From NCBI RefSeq assembly GCF_001269885.1, contig NZ_LHVH01000019.1, positions 186,001 through 250,000 of the forward strand: a DNA stretch of 64,000 nt, written 5' to 3'. The translations under genes were made by a program, and so were the position numbers. The notes under the pieces are model-generated. The model saw nothing but the letters and a program-made list of their open reading frames with translations. It ran no database searches and was not told the origin of the DNA. This DNA comes from Pseudomonas kilonensis (GTDB taxonomy: Bacteria; Pseudomonadota; Gammaproteobacteria; Pseudomonadales; Pseudomonadaceae). Positions 34,652 through 43,724 of this stretch are shown piece by piece. Each line of letters opens with the position of its first letter. Positions within the stretch are counted from its first letter, which is position 1.

Positions 34652-35800
34652 TTATGCGGGAAGTTCGCTCCACAATGTTTCTGTATTTTTGAAGCCGTAT
34701 TGTTTTGCCGTGATTCGTTCAATGATTTTTTCGCTTGAGGTCGGCTCACTCAAGTCGATGATCGAGGGGGTGACGTAGGCGTTTGAAGAGGTGGAGAAGA
34801 AGGTATTTACTTTTGGGCTCAATAACGAACATGGGTTCTGTTCAGTGACCACGCCGATAGCGCCGCCGCTGAGGCGGACAATGGAGCCAACCGGATAAAT
34901 ACCGACTGACTTCACAAAGGCCTGGAATACCGTTTTATCGAAATGTCGATTCCATCCCGACATTTTTTGAATGGCAATGGCGGGGGACCAGGCTTCGTTG
35001 TAGGGGCGCTCCGATGTGACTGCGTCATAGACATCGCAAATGGCCGCCATGCGGGAGAAGAGGCTTATCTGCTCACCGGTCAACCGATCTGGGTAGCCAG
35101 ACCCGTCCATTTTTTCGTGATGATGCAGGCACACGTCTATCACCGTTTCGCACAGCGGTGCCGAGGTTCGCAATATTTGCGCGCCTAGCCGCGGGTGTTG
35201 ACGAATGACCGCGAATTCATCATCGGTCAGTTTTCCCGGCTTGTTAATAATGATGCCGGGAATGGCCATCTTGCCAATGTCATGCAATAAACCCGCAAGT
35301 CCAGCTTGATGAATAAGCTCTTCAGGAAAGTCCAGCTGGTGAGCCACGGCAATCATCAGGGCGCTGACGGCGACTGAATGCATATACGTGTATTCAGTCG
35401 CCGTTTTAAGTCGGGCCAGGCTGATGAAAGCACTTGGGTGACGCATGATTGAACGGGTTATATCGTCGACGAGTTTATCCGCTTGGTCGATGGAAATGGC
35501 ACGCCCCATTCGTGCATCACTGAACATCGCAACGACTGCCGACTTCGATTGGCGACAGAGTTTCCTCGCCGTGATCAGCTCTTCATTCAGCGTCGTAGAA
35601 CTCACCTGGATATTGGCAATAGCAGCCTTATTGATCGAGGGGCAATTTCCATCATTGACCTGAGGGTCCAAGGAAGGGGAGGCGTGCGAGGTGTCTTGAT
35701 GAGGGGGGTGACCGTTCCAATAGGGGGACTCGGAACGAGAGCGACAGGGTTCGATAGTGCTATTTATGCAATGTTCGCCGGTTTCTTTATCGTTCGACAT
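34652..35800 (-). CDS. HD-GYP domain cyclic-di-GMP phosphodiesterase
   Basis: 382 residues. An N-terminal ~95-residue region is polar and of unknown type. The HD-GYP domain follows: YTYMHSVAVSALM, HD pair in LLHDIGKMAIP, the HHHEKMDGSGYPDRL motif (HE and GYP), and AAICDVYDAVTSERPYN. C-terminal ~80 residues include VGSIVRLSGGAIGVVTEQN, typical of this protein group. It should hydrolyse cyclic-di-GMP and so favour motility over biofilm. It is monocistronic; a weak AAGG ribosome site precedes the ATG at 35798-35800. Confidence 0.92.
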   Translation of the reverse strand: MSNDKETGEHCINSTIEPCRSRSESPYWNGHPPHQDTSHASPSLDPQVNDGNCPSINKAAIANIQVSSTTLNEELITARKLCRQSKSAVVAMFSDARMGRAISIDQADKLVDDITRSIMRHPSAFISLARLKTATEYTYMHSVAVSALMIAVAHQLDFPEELIHQAGLAGLLHDIGKMAIPGIIINKPGKLTDDEFAVIRQHPRLGAQILRTSAPLCETVIDVCLHHHEKMDGSGYPDRLTGEQISLFSRMAAICDVYDAVTSERPYNEAWSPAIAIQKMSGWNRHFDKTVFQAFVKSVGIYPVGSIVRLSGGAIGVVTEQNPCSLLSPKVNTFFSTSSNAYVTPSIIDLSEPTSSEKIIERITAKQYGFKNTETLWSELPA

Positions 35801-36109
35801 GGCCTTTACCCTTTCGGAGTCGCGGTGTCCCTTTCACTCAGGACGTCCTTGGCTTTGTTTTCAGCATTCCCGGAGTGGCGCTTGCTTGAGGATAGCGGGA
35901 GTATGCGCCGTCATGATTGATATCACAGTGATGTCAGTGCAATCTGCTCAGTATCGGTTTGTACCTGTTTTGTACAAGATTGCCAGGCGCGGATCGCGAC
36001 AACCTTTGGGCAAAGAGGGCTGTCAAAGAAGTCGCAGCGCTGCCACCGGGCGCTTGATCGGTAGAAACGGTGCAAATTCTTCCAAGGGCAGGGTTTCCCT
36101 TTCCAATAG
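35801..36109. other. Gene-free region upstream of HD-GYP gene
   Basis: 309 bp. The part next to the HD-GYP start should contain its promoter. TTTGTACCTGTTTTGTACAAGA near 35959-35980 contains a TTTGTAC direct repeat and a TTGTACAA palindrome of unknown meaning. No gene was identified. Confidence 0.4.
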
Positions 36110-36310
36110 CAGACGGGCCCCGGTGTCCACCAAGAAGTGGATGCCCGACTGGAGTCGGCGGAAAATAACGCCGCAACGGCAAGACTCAGGGCGGATGAGG
36201 CCTACAGGAAGGCTGAGCAGGCCGAGATAATGGCCGAGCAGGCGCAACGTACCGCTGAAGAGGCAAGCATCCGCGCCACTCGGATGACCGATAAGGCCAC
36301 GCGCAAGTAA
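36110..36310 (+). pseudogene. OprI-like lipoprotein fragment (5' part lost)
   Basis: The plus-strand frame ending at the TAA of 36308-36310 reads QEVDARLESAENNAATAR, then LRADEAYRKAEQAE, then AQRTAEEASIRATRMTDK and ATRK-stop. This matches the coiled-coil and the C-terminal lysine of the abundant outer-membrane lipoprotein OprI, whose terminal Lys links to peptidoglycan. The signal peptide and lipobox cysteine are absent: an in-frame TAG lies at 36107-36109 and no ATG precedes the homologous part. It is best seen as a decayed second copy of oprI. It abuts the 3' end of the EamA gene. Confidence 0.7.
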
Positions 36311-37282
36311 TCAGCGGATGAAGGAGGCATTTCTCTCAGGGACAGTGGACGTCAAAATGATACGAACTGCCATCACCACCCCCACCAGCACGCCAGCAAG
36401 ACCTGACGCTTCTAGAAGCGTTGGCAGCCGGTGATGAAACAACAAGCCCAGTAGTGTGGCAAATAGTGATTCCAGGGCTATCAACTGCCCGGAAAGCACC
36501 ATGGGAAGGCGACGGGACGCCGCGTTCCAGGCCCAGGCCCCGATGACTGACGACATCAGCGCAATCACAAGACCCCAGGTATACAAGTGTCCCGCCAGGG
36601 AAACACTGAAACCCAGGCTTGGCAGCTTGAGAAGATCAAACGCTTGCGCCGCCGGTATCAAGCACAAGGTGCCGATCCCTGCGCCGACCATCATGAGGCC
36701 GGTCCAGGCCCCCGAAGCGCTGGCCGACAGGTTGACCAAGGCGCCCTGGTTCAACCAACTGAATACGAGCCACAGGAGCACCGCACCGATCGAGAAAAAC
36801 ACGCCCGTCAACCATGAACCGTCGTCGCTCAGGGGCTGCTGGATGCTGCTGAGGTTCGACAGCAATAGCCCTCCCGTTAAAAAAGCCAGCGGTATCGCCA
36901 GCCTTCGCCATGGGAGGGTTTTGTGGGTGGCGTTGCCGAGCAGTGCCTGCAAGACCGGCACCATGCCAATAAACGCCGGGGTCAGTACCGGCCCGGCAAA
37001 CATGACGCCTGCGGCAATACAACTGCTGTAACCGAGGTACCCGATGACCCCCAGGCTTGCGCCAAGTAGCAGTTGGCTGCGGCGCAGGCGCCGAAGCTGG
37101 GTTCGATAGCCCACCACGACAGCCACACCCAGCGCCCCGGCGATCAGGAACCGCATGATCATCAGATCGTGGATCGTGTAGGCACCGACGACGTAAGGCG
37201 CAATGAAATTCAACGCCCAGCTCAGCGTCGCGACGACGGCAAGGCTCACGCCGGCGAGGGTGTTCGAGTAGGCATTGGGCAT
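36311..37282 (-). CDS. EamA/DMT-family transporter
   Basis: 323 residues with ten predicted membrane segments in two EamA repeats (first ~10-140, second ~158-308), e.g. VVATLSWALNFIAPYVVG and VFFSIGAVLLWLVFSWLNQG. EamA proteins usually export amino acids or other metabolites; the substrate is unknown. It is divergent from the LysR gene at 37376, a common pairing where the regulator controls the exporter. AAGGAT lies ahead of the ATG. Confidence 0.9.
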   Translation of the reverse strand: MPNAYSNTLAGVSLAVVATLSWALNFIAPYVVGAYTIHDLMIMRFLIAGALGVAVVVGYRTQLRRLRRSQLLLGASLGVIGYLGYSSCIAAGVMFAGPVLTPAFIGMVPVLQALLGNATHKTLPWRRLAIPLAFLTGGLLLSNLSSIQQPLSDDGSWLTGVFFSIGAVLLWLVFSWLNQGALVNLSASASGAWTGLMMVGAGIGTLCLIPAAQAFDLLKLPSLGFSVSLAGHLYTWGLVIALMSSVIGAWAWNAASRRLPMVLSGQLIALESLFATLLGLLFHHRLPTLLEASGLAGVLVGVVMAVRIILTSTVPERNASFIR

Positions 37283-37375
37283 TCATGCATATCCTTAAGG
37301 CATTGAGCTCATGTTGCACAGCGTCGCAGCTGTGCTACAAACGAGTTCTCGGCCCTGGATGTATTACCTCTGATT

Positions 37376-38317
37376 ATGAATAACCTTGGAAAGTCATTAC
37401 CGCCGCTTGCCAGCTTGTTGCCCTTCGAAGCGGCTGCGCGCTTGGAAAGTTTTTCCAAGGCCGCCGAGGAACTGCACATCACCCAAGCGGCGATCAGTCG
37501 GCAGATCCGTGGGCTCGAAGAGGACTTGGGGCTGAAACTTTTCTGCCGTCGTAACCGCGCCGTCTTCCTGACAACGCAAGGGCGTGAGTTGGGACGTGTG
37601 GTAAGTAACGCGTTGCAAAGTATCAGTGCCAGTGCTGTCAGCCTTCGTCAATCGCCAGGTAAAAACCGCGTCGTTTTGCTGTGCCAATTATGCGAAGCGT
37701 TCTACTGGTTGATGCCGCGGCTCTCGACGTTCCACCAGCGATACCCGGAAATCGAGATCCAGGTGGCCACATCCACCGGGCCGCTGACTGAGTTCAATGA
37801 GCATTTTGACGTGGCCCTGCAAAGCACAGGACGGCCCAGCGGCGTCCATGGCTTGATGTTTACCGCCGCTGATGAAGTGTTTCCCGTATGCAGTCCTCAT
37901 TACCTGCGTACCCACAAAACGTTGCAAGTCCGTGACCTGAAGTCCCACAGCCTTTTGCACTATCACGCTACGCCGCCTCATTGGATGCAGTGGGGTGCCT
38001 GGTTCCAGGCGTTTGGACTGTCGCTCGACGACGCTCCCAAGGGCTCGGTGTTCGATAGCTATCCTTTGATGCTCCAGGCGGCGGTCGAGGGGCATGGCAT
38101 CGCGTTGGGGTGGCGGCGCACCGCCCAAGGGCTGCTTGAGAGCGGTGCGTTGGTGAGACCTTGCGCAGAAAGCGTCCCTTTGCCTGACGCGATATCGGTA
38201 TTCAGCCGGCCGGGCGAGGAAGGTCGGGTTGAGGTAAGCGCGCTGCTCGACTGGCTTGAAGGTGAATTGGGAAGTGATCGTCAGGCCGGCTTCGGTCAGT
38301 CGCGGTTAAACCGGTGA
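37376..38317 (+). CDS. LysR-family transcriptional regulator (GcvA-like)
   Basis: 313 residues. N-terminal HTH LPPLASLLPFEAAARLESFSKAAEELHITQAAISRQIRGLEEDLG is of the GcvA/AmpR-like LysR subgroup, followed by the periplasmic-binding-like effector domain (~95-300). It is divergent from the EamA transporter with a 93-bp gap that should contain its operator, and probably regulates that gene. A strong hairpin directly follows its stop. Confidence 0.92.
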   Translation: MNNLGKSLPPLASLLPFEAAARLESFSKAAEELHITQAAISRQIRGLEEDLGLKLFCRRNRAVFLTTQGRELGRVVSNALQSISASAVSLRQSPGKNRVVLLCQLCEAFYWLMPRLSTFHQRYPEIEIQVATSTGPLTEFNEHFDVALQSTGRPSGVHGLMFTAADEVFPVCSPHYLRTHKTLQVRDLKSHSLLHYHATPPHWMQWGAWFQAFGLSLDDAPKGSVFDSYPLMLQAAVEGHGIALGWRRTAQGLLESGALVRPCAESVPLPDAISVFSRPGEEGRVEVSALLDWLEGELGSDRQAGFGQSRLNR

Positions 38318-38319
38318 CG

Positions 38320-38359
38320 CTGCCATAACGGATAAAGTATTGGGTATCCGTTGTGGCAG
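38320..38359. terminator. Bidirectional hairpin terminator between convergent genes
   Basis: CTGCCATAACGGATA (38320-38334) and TATCCGTTGTGGCAG (38345-38359) form a 15-bp stem with one mismatch and a 10-nt loop. It lies between the convergent LysR and OprD stops, with two bases to each side. No long T-tract follows, but placement and strength support a terminator. Confidence 0.75.
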
Positions 38360-38361
38360 GG

Positions 38362-39705
38362 TCAGAACGGCCCCAGCTTGAGGGGGTACTGGATGACGAT
38401 ATACAGCCGGTCGATGTCATCGCCGCCCTGGCTGCTGTTGGCGCGATGGGTGACATGGGACAGTTGCAGCGACAGGTCCTTGGCCGGGCCTGACTGCACG
38501 ATGTAGTGCAGGTCCAGGTCGCGCTCCCAATGGCGTCCGCCAGCGCCTTGTTGCGGACTGTAAGTGCCGGTGTCGCTATCGAACGGGTTGTAGGCACCGC
38601 CTCGGGGGGCATGGCTGCCGTCGATCCCGCGTCCAGTCACATAGCGGGCCATGAAGCTCAGGCCGGGGATGCCCAAGGTGCCCAGGTCAAGGTCGTAGCG
38701 CGCTTGCCACGAGCGCTCGCCGGGGCCGTTGAAGTCCGCATATTTGATCGAGTTGGCCAGGTAGATGGAGTCGCCGCCGACGAAATCGAAGGGCGTGTCG
38801 CCGTTGATTTTCTGATAGGCCAGGGTGAACGCCTGGGCATTGAGCCGGTATTTGCCACTCAGGCTATAGGCCGTGGTGTCGATTGCCCCGGCGTTCGCCT
38901 TGCCATAGTCGCGGGTGTGGTACAGGTTGCCGTCGAGGAACAGTTCGCCAAGGGTGGTATGCAGGTTGGCATAGTACTGGCGCCAGGCATCGCTCAGTTC
39001 GGAGGCGTAGAGCGCGCCGCCCAGGGCTTGGCCAGTGAGCAGGTCGGCGCCGATGAAGTCGATGGCGCCGTGGCGCGTCGTCGCCCCATACCCGGAAAAA
39101 TCACCTTTGCTGGTCGAGGCGTCCTGATTCTTGAACGCACTGAAGTGGCCCGCCTGCAGGTCGATCCCTTCGAACTCGCGGCTGGAGAGCAGCAGGCCGC
39201 TGGCGTATTCGGGTTGCAGACGCTTGTCTGCGGTGTCGAATACCGGGCTCTGCACGGTCATTTCGCCGACCGCCAGGGTGGTGCGTGAGGTGTTGAACTT
39301 CAGCGCGCCGCCCGCACTGGAGTAGTGGTCCTCGCTTCGCCCGTTCTCATCCAGCGGCAATAATCCCGTTCCGGAATGCCCCTTGCCGCCGTCCAGTTTC
39401 AACCCCACGAACGCGTGGGCATCGATGCCTACGCCGATCGTGCCGGGGGTGAAGCCGGACTCGAACGAGGCGATGAAGCCCTGGGCCCATTCCTGTTTGT
39501 AGCTTTTGCCTGCCGGGGTCGGGGTGCGATAGTCATTGTTGAGGTAGAAGTTGCGGCTGAGGACTTGCAGCGTTGCCCCGTCGAGAAAGCCAGGCGTGCT
39601 TTGCGCGAGTTCCGCTGCCATCGCCGGTGCGGCGCTGCCGGTGAGCAGGGCAAGCAGCCAGAGCGGTTTCAGGGCGGCGGTTGAGTGGTGTGGTGCAGGC
39701 AACAT
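38362..39705 (-). CDS. OprD-family outer-membrane porin
   Basis: 447 residues. Signal peptide MLPAPHHSTAALKPLWLLALLTGSAAPAMA, mature start AELAQSTPGFLDGATLQVLSRNFYLNNDYR, which is characteristic of OprD porins, as is the YKQEWAQGFIASFESGFTPGTIGVGIDAHA block. The C terminus ends in an aromatic residue (QYPLKLGPF), as needed for outer-membrane insertion. OprD/Opd porins take up small carboxylates or amino acids; the substrate group (OccD or OccK) cannot be told here. Monocistronic. Confidence 0.93.
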   Translation of the reverse strand: MLPAPHHSTAALKPLWLLALLTGSAAPAMAAELAQSTPGFLDGATLQVLSRNFYLNNDYRTPTPAGKSYKQEWAQGFIASFESGFTPGTIGVGIDAHAFVGLKLDGGKGHSGTGLLPLDENGRSEDHYSSAGGALKFNTSRTTLAVGEMTVQSPVFDTADKRLQPEYASGLLLSSREFEGIDLQAGHFSAFKNQDASTSKGDFSGYGATTRHGAIDFIGADLLTGQALGGALYASELSDAWRQYYANLHTTLGELFLDGNLYHTRDYGKANAGAIDTTAYSLSGKYRLNAQAFTLAYQKINGDTPFDFVGGDSIYLANSIKYADFNGPGERSWQARYDLDLGTLGIPGLSFMARYVTGRGIDGSHAPRGGAYNPFDSDTGTYSPQQGAGGRHWERDLDLHYIVQSGPAKDLSLQLSHVTHRANSSQGGDDIDRLYIVIQYPLKLGPF

Positions 39706-40007
39706 GCTTCATTTCCATGTGACATTGGGCGGGCGAAGGAGGGCTTTCGCGCCAGGAAGACAAGAGCTTCATTCTTGGGCGTGGGACGCGCGCGCGCGAG
39801 TTAAACGTTGTTAATTGCGTTCAGCTGTTTTGGCCCTATCGCGAGCAAGCTTTGCTCCCACAGGGGGCAGCGTTCAGGTGCAACACCGGACGCTGCACTC
39901 ACTCAGCACATGGCTGCAAGGTTTGCGCTGTGAGGCGGGTGCATGATGACCTTCTCCGGCTGGTGCGTGAGTGGTCGTTCTTCTGACTCAACACCCGAGC
40001 GTCGGCG
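39706..40007. other. Intergenic region with one REP arm
   Basis: 302 bp between the OprD start and the ApbE stop. It contains a single REP arm at 39837-39864 (ATCGCGAGCAAGCTTTGCTC) and a short alternating CG run at 39787-39797. Otherwise nothing supportable was seen. Confidence 0.6.
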
Positions 40008-40979
40008 TCAGCGCGTTTGGACCTGAGCCTGCAACTGTCCGCCGACTATGGATATTTCCTTGAACTGCAAACCGTCGCGCACGACGAACAATGCGTCCAT
40101 CCCGCGTTCTTGTGCCAGGCGGGGGCCTTGGGTTTCGCCCAGTACCATCAGCGCTGTGGCCCAGGCGTCGGCGAGCATGCATGAAGTCGACACCACCGTG
40201 ACGGCTGCGAGCGGGTTGCACAGGGGGGCGCCGGTGGCTGGGTTCATCGTGTGGGCGTAGGACTGCCCCCTGACGTCGACCCAATGTCGGTAATCCCCGG
40301 AGGTGGCGATGGCGGCGTCGCTGAGTTCCATCACCCCCATGACCTCACGCACGCCCCGACGGGGTTTTTCCATGGCCACGACCCAAGGCTGCCCATCAGG
40401 TTTGCTGCCGCGCGCGCGCATCTCGCCGTCGATGCCTACCAGGTAGCGTGTGATGCCAAACCTGTCCAGGCAGCGGGCCAACTCATCGACACCAAAACCT
40501 TTGGCAATGCCGTTCAAGTTGAGGTTAAGCGGTGCCTGTTTGCGCACCTGGTTGCGTTGTGAATCAACGACCAGCGCTGCACAAGTCGAGCGTCGAGTGG
40601 GCGTAGGCAACCCATCGAACACTGGTTCGGTGATGGACAGCTCGCCGGGACCGAAGCCCCAGGCGTCCACCAGATCACCAACGGCGATGTCGAAGGCGCC
40701 GCCCGATTGCTGGCTGACGCGCAGCGCAGCAGACAATACCGTGGTCAGTTCCTCGGGCAGCGCTATCCATTCCTGCAACGGTGCGTTGTTGAGGCGATTG
40801 AGCTCCGAATCGGCCTTCCAGGTCGACATTTGCTGGTCCACCCGGGCCACGGCACTTGCCAGGGCGTGGCTGATTGCGGGGATATCGGGTTCGGCCAGGG
40901 CGTAGAACAGAGCGGTGTAGCGCGTGCCCATGGTTTCGCCGTTCAGGCTGTAGCGTCGCCATTCAGTAGACATCTTCAC
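40008..40979 (-). CDS. apbE: FAD:protein FMN transferase
   Basis: 323 residues. ApbE features: GETMGTRYTALFYA at the start, DSELNRLN, SGGAFDIAVGDLVDAWGFG, the LNLNGIAKGFGVDELARCL helix, and the metal/FAD motif YAHTMNPATGAPLCNPLAAVTVV with SCMLADAWATALMVLG. It transfers FMN from FAD to a Ser/Thr of partner proteins outside the cytoplasm. No export signal is obvious, so a cytosolic/secreted question remains open. It overlaps the upstream reductase gene by 17 bp. A matching target motif occurs in the DUF2271 protein of the same operon. Confidence 0.93.
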   Translation of the reverse strand: MKMSTEWRRYSLNGETMGTRYTALFYALAEPDIPAISHALASAVARVDQQMSTWKADSELNRLNNAPLQEWIALPEELTTVLSAALRVSQQSGGAFDIAVGDLVDAWGFGPGELSITEPVFDGLPTPTRRSTCAALVVDSQRNQVRKQAPLNLNLNGIAKGFGVDELARCLDRFGITRYLVGIDGEMRARGSKPDGQPWVVAMEKPRRGVREVMGVMELSDAAIATSGDYRHWVDVRGQSYAHTMNPATGAPLCNPLAAVTVVSTSCMLADAWATALMVLGETQGPRLAQERGMDALFVVRDGLQFKEISIVGGQLQAQVQTR

Positions 40980-43143
40980 GGTAGCGTCCCTGTGCCTTGA
41001 GGGTCAGCACATTCAGGTTGAGGGGAGCCAGCACTTCATCCAGCGCCAGCATCACGCCCTTGGCCATCTCGCGACCGCCGCAAACCAGTACCTGGGCGCC
41101 TTTTTCGATCAGCCGACGCAACATCAGGGCGTCGCTGATCAGCCGGTCTTGCACATAGGAACGGTCCATGACCTGGGAAAAGGCCGCGTGCAACGCCGTC
41201 AGGCGCCGGTCAGCCAGGTAATGGTTGAGCTCGGTTTCGTAGAGGAAGTCCGAGGCCGGGTTACGCCCACCCCAATACAAGTGCATAGGGTGGTGGGCCT
41301 TGTTGTTCCGGATAAAACCGGCTAGCGGGCCGATGCCGGTACCGGCGCCGATCAGAATCACTGGGTGCGCCCCCGACGCTGGGCGAAATTGTGGATTCGG
41401 TTGGATAAAGGCGTCGATGGTCGCCCCGATCTCCAGGCTGTGAAGGAATGATGAGCACAGACCTCCTTTGTGTTTGCGTACGCAGATCTCCAGCACGCCG
41501 TCCTGTGAGCTGCTGGCCAGCGAGTAGAACCGAGGGAGGGGGTTGTCAGGGGGCAGGATGCCGACCAGATCACCGGCTTCAAAGGCCGGTAATATCCCTG
41601 AGGCTTTGAACCGCAGCACGTGGGTGGGCGCGCCGACTTGTTCACCATAGGCAATGCGCTCGACCAGGATCAGTTGATGGGTGCGGGGCGGCTGTGCGGT
41701 GTGGATCAGCGTCAGGTCTTGCCCCAGCACCTCACCCACGGCGTGGCCCCAGCGAGCAAATTCCTGGGATGACTGGCGGTTGATGGTTTCCAGTCCGATC
41801 AACGGCGTGCCACCAGCCTGCAACAAGGCTTCCTGTACCTGATGGGCAAACTGACAGAACTGCGCAAACAGCCGGTCGCCAAAACCCAGCACGGCAAACG
41901 GCTGGCCAGGTTTCAGGCCGGCTTCGGCCAGCCGTGCCAGGAACTGCGAAGCCGAGGCCGGGGCATTGCCGTCACCGTGGGTCGCGGTGAGGATGAACAC
42001 GCGTTGAGCGTTGCCGTAGTCGTTGGCGTATTGATTCATTGCCGCGCTGTGAACGCGGTGGCCGGCTTGATGCAAGGCTTCATGCAAGGTGTTGGCAAAG
42101 CCCCAGGTGCTGTTGGTTTCGCTGCCGACCAGGATAACGGTGTCTGCGGATTGTGCTGCGCTGTTGTGGCGGATATTCGGCCCGGCCTGGCGGCGACGCC
42201 ACCAGATCAGGATGCCGGTGATGCTCATCACTGGCACGCCGAGGGCACAGAGGCCCAGCAACAGGCCCAGCCACCAGAGCCCTTCACCGGTGTGCAACTG
42301 ATAGATCAACTCGTAGACGTTGCGCGTCGAGTCGTGAGCTTGATAGGACAACAGGGCGCCGCTGACCGGGTCCACGTAGCCGTCGCCCTGGGCCGTGCGC
42401 AGGGAAAACACGTCTTGCGGATTATTCGGGCTGGGGTAGACGAGCTCGCGCAGATCAGTCAGATCGGTGGCCTGCAAAGCTTGCAGGCTCGCCACGGGCG
42501 AGGCCGAGCCCGCGCTGATGTGGTCGGGGAATGCAGGTTCGCTCTGACTGCCATCGGCGATGAAGTCGAAGGTCGTGGCGCACATGTAGAGCCCGCTCAG
42601 TGCCGATAACAGCAGCCCAAGCAACGCGAATCGACCGACCTCTGCGTGCCAGCGCTGGCTGAAGTCGCCCCGCAATGGCCGCAGCAGGTTGCGCCAGCCG
42701 CCGACCCGCCGGACCAGCAACAGCGCCCCGGACACCGACAGCATCAGCATGAACAGCGCGCCGACGCCTGACACCCCGTGGCCCGGCGTACCAAGAAACA
42801 GCGAGCGGTGCAGGTCTTTCATCCAGCGTGAGAAAGCGGAGGGTTCGTACGGGGCCAGGCCTCGTCCGGTCAGCGGGTCGACCTTTTCGGCCCCGACCCG
42901 GCCGTCCTGATTGAAGTAGACGATGACGGTCCCGGACGCGGTGCGCTGGATCTGCTCCACGCCCGGAAAGTGACTGGCAACGCGTCCGGCCAATTGGCCG
43001 ACATTGACTTGCCCGGCCGCAGTGGACGTGTTGTTCAGGCGTTCAAGGGCCGGATCGACAGACAACATCGCGCCGCTGATGGCCAAGAGCATGACCAGCA
43101 GGGCGGCGATCAGACCGGGCAGGGAGTGGAGCTGGCGAAGCAT
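40963..43143 (-). CDS. PepSY-TM / flavodoxin / CysJ-like NAD(P)H flavoreductase
   Basis: 726 residues. The N-terminal ~330 residues are a PepSY-associated membrane domain with four helices (first: LPGLIAALLVMLLAISGAML; others near 115, 180 and 295) and a periplasmic PepSY region. A flavodoxin domain follows (VILVGSETNSTWGFA, ~340-480), then FAD (RFYSLASSSQ) and NADPH (ILIGAGTGIGPLAGFIR, VLVCGGREMAKGV) modules as in sulfite reductase flavoprotein. It should carry electrons from NAD(P)H through FAD and FMN across the membrane to periplasmic flavinylated partners. It is third in a four-gene operon. Confidence 0.92.
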   Translation of the reverse strand: MLRQLHSLPGLIAALLVMLLAISGAMLSVDPALERLNNTSTAAGQVNVGQLAGRVASHFPGVEQIQRTASGTVIVYFNQDGRVGAEKVDPLTGRGLAPYEPSAFSRWMKDLHRSLFLGTPGHGVSGVGALFMLMLSVSGALLLVRRVGGWRNLLRPLRGDFSQRWHAEVGRFALLGLLLSALSGLYMCATTFDFIADGSQSEPAFPDHISAGSASPVASLQALQATDLTDLRELVYPSPNNPQDVFSLRTAQGDGYVDPVSGALLSYQAHDSTRNVYELIYQLHTGEGLWWLGLLLGLCALGVPVMSITGILIWWRRRQAGPNIRHNSAAQSADTVILVGSETNSTWGFANTLHEALHQAGHRVHSAAMNQYANDYGNAQRVFILTATHGDGNAPASASQFLARLAEAGLKPGQPFAVLGFGDRLFAQFCQFAHQVQEALLQAGGTPLIGLETINRQSSQEFARWGHAVGEVLGQDLTLIHTAQPPRTHQLILVERIAYGEQVGAPTHVLRFKASGILPAFEAGDLVGILPPDNPLPRFYSLASSSQDGVLEICVRKHKGGLCSSFLHSLEIGATIDAFIQPNPQFRPASGAHPVILIGAGTGIGPLAGFIRNNKAHHPMHLYWGGRNPASDFLYETELNHYLADRRLTALHAAFSQVMDRSYVQDRLISDALMLRRLIEKGAQVLVCGGREMAKGVMLALDEVLAPLNLNVLTLKAQGRYREDVY

Positions 43144-43167
43144 GTTCGGCCTCCGAACAGGTAGGTG

Positions 43168-43638
43168 CTACAAATCGTAGGTAAAGGATTCGACGTAGGT
43201 CTTACCGGCCGCCGGCTTGCCTGCGCCTTCGCTGGTCAGTGGCACGCTGACGTCGGCCCGGGCATCACGCTTATCCTCGACGGCGCTATCGATACGGATC
43301 TGATACCCGGCATCGATCAGGGTGTCTGCCAGCTCGACGCTGACTTTGAGGGTGTCGCCGCTGCCAACGCTGGCGCCGCTGACGCCGTCGTACTCGCTGG
43401 GGCTCAGCTTGCTTCCACGGGCCCAGTCGGCCAGGTGCTTGTAGTACTTGGCCTTTTTGCCGGCCACCCAGAGGGTTTTCTGGTACTGGCCGCTGGCGTC
43501 GGTGACGTAGATCGCCAGGTACGCATCGTTGCCGCTGTAGCGCTTGAGCAGGGTCGTGAGGGTTACTTCACGGGCTTGAGCCAGCCCCGGCAGGATGATG
43601 GCGCTGGCGAGGCAGGTTGCAGCGATGATTTTTTTCAT
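43168..43638 (-). CDS. DUF2271 periplasmic protein with flavinylation motif
   Basis: 156 residues from the ATG at 43636-43638, with AAGGAC upstream. A signal peptide MKKIIAATCLASAIILPGLAQA is followed by a DUF2271 domain (VTLTTLLKRYSGNDAYLAIYV, TLKVSVELADTLIDAGYQIRID). Residues 84-90, DGVSGAS, fit the ApbE target pattern D-g-x-S/T-g-A-S/T, so S87 is a likely site of covalent FMN attachment. It probably serves as a periplasmic flavin carrier for the membrane reductase encoded 24 bp downstream. Final acceptor unknown. Confidence 0.9.
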   Translation of the reverse strand: MKKIIAATCLASAIILPGLAQAREVTLTTLLKRYSGNDAYLAIYVTDASGQYQKTLWVAGKKAKYYKHLADWARGSKLSPSEYDGVSGASVGSGDTLKVSVELADTLIDAGYQIRIDSAVEDKRDARADVSVPLTSEGAGKPAAGKTYVESFTYDL

Positions 43639-43724
43639 GGGAGGTGTCCTTTTGATCGTTGGGGCGAGAGCCTGGACCTGCTTGCTGACAGCAACCTGAA
43701 TGGCAGGATCAACGCGTCGAAATG

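Noticed and set aside
36023..36247. Minus-strand frame with HFLVDTGA, reminiscent of a retropepsin-type aspartic protease
   Set aside because: It is antisense to the OprI-like remnant, lacks a ribosome site and has no further protease features.
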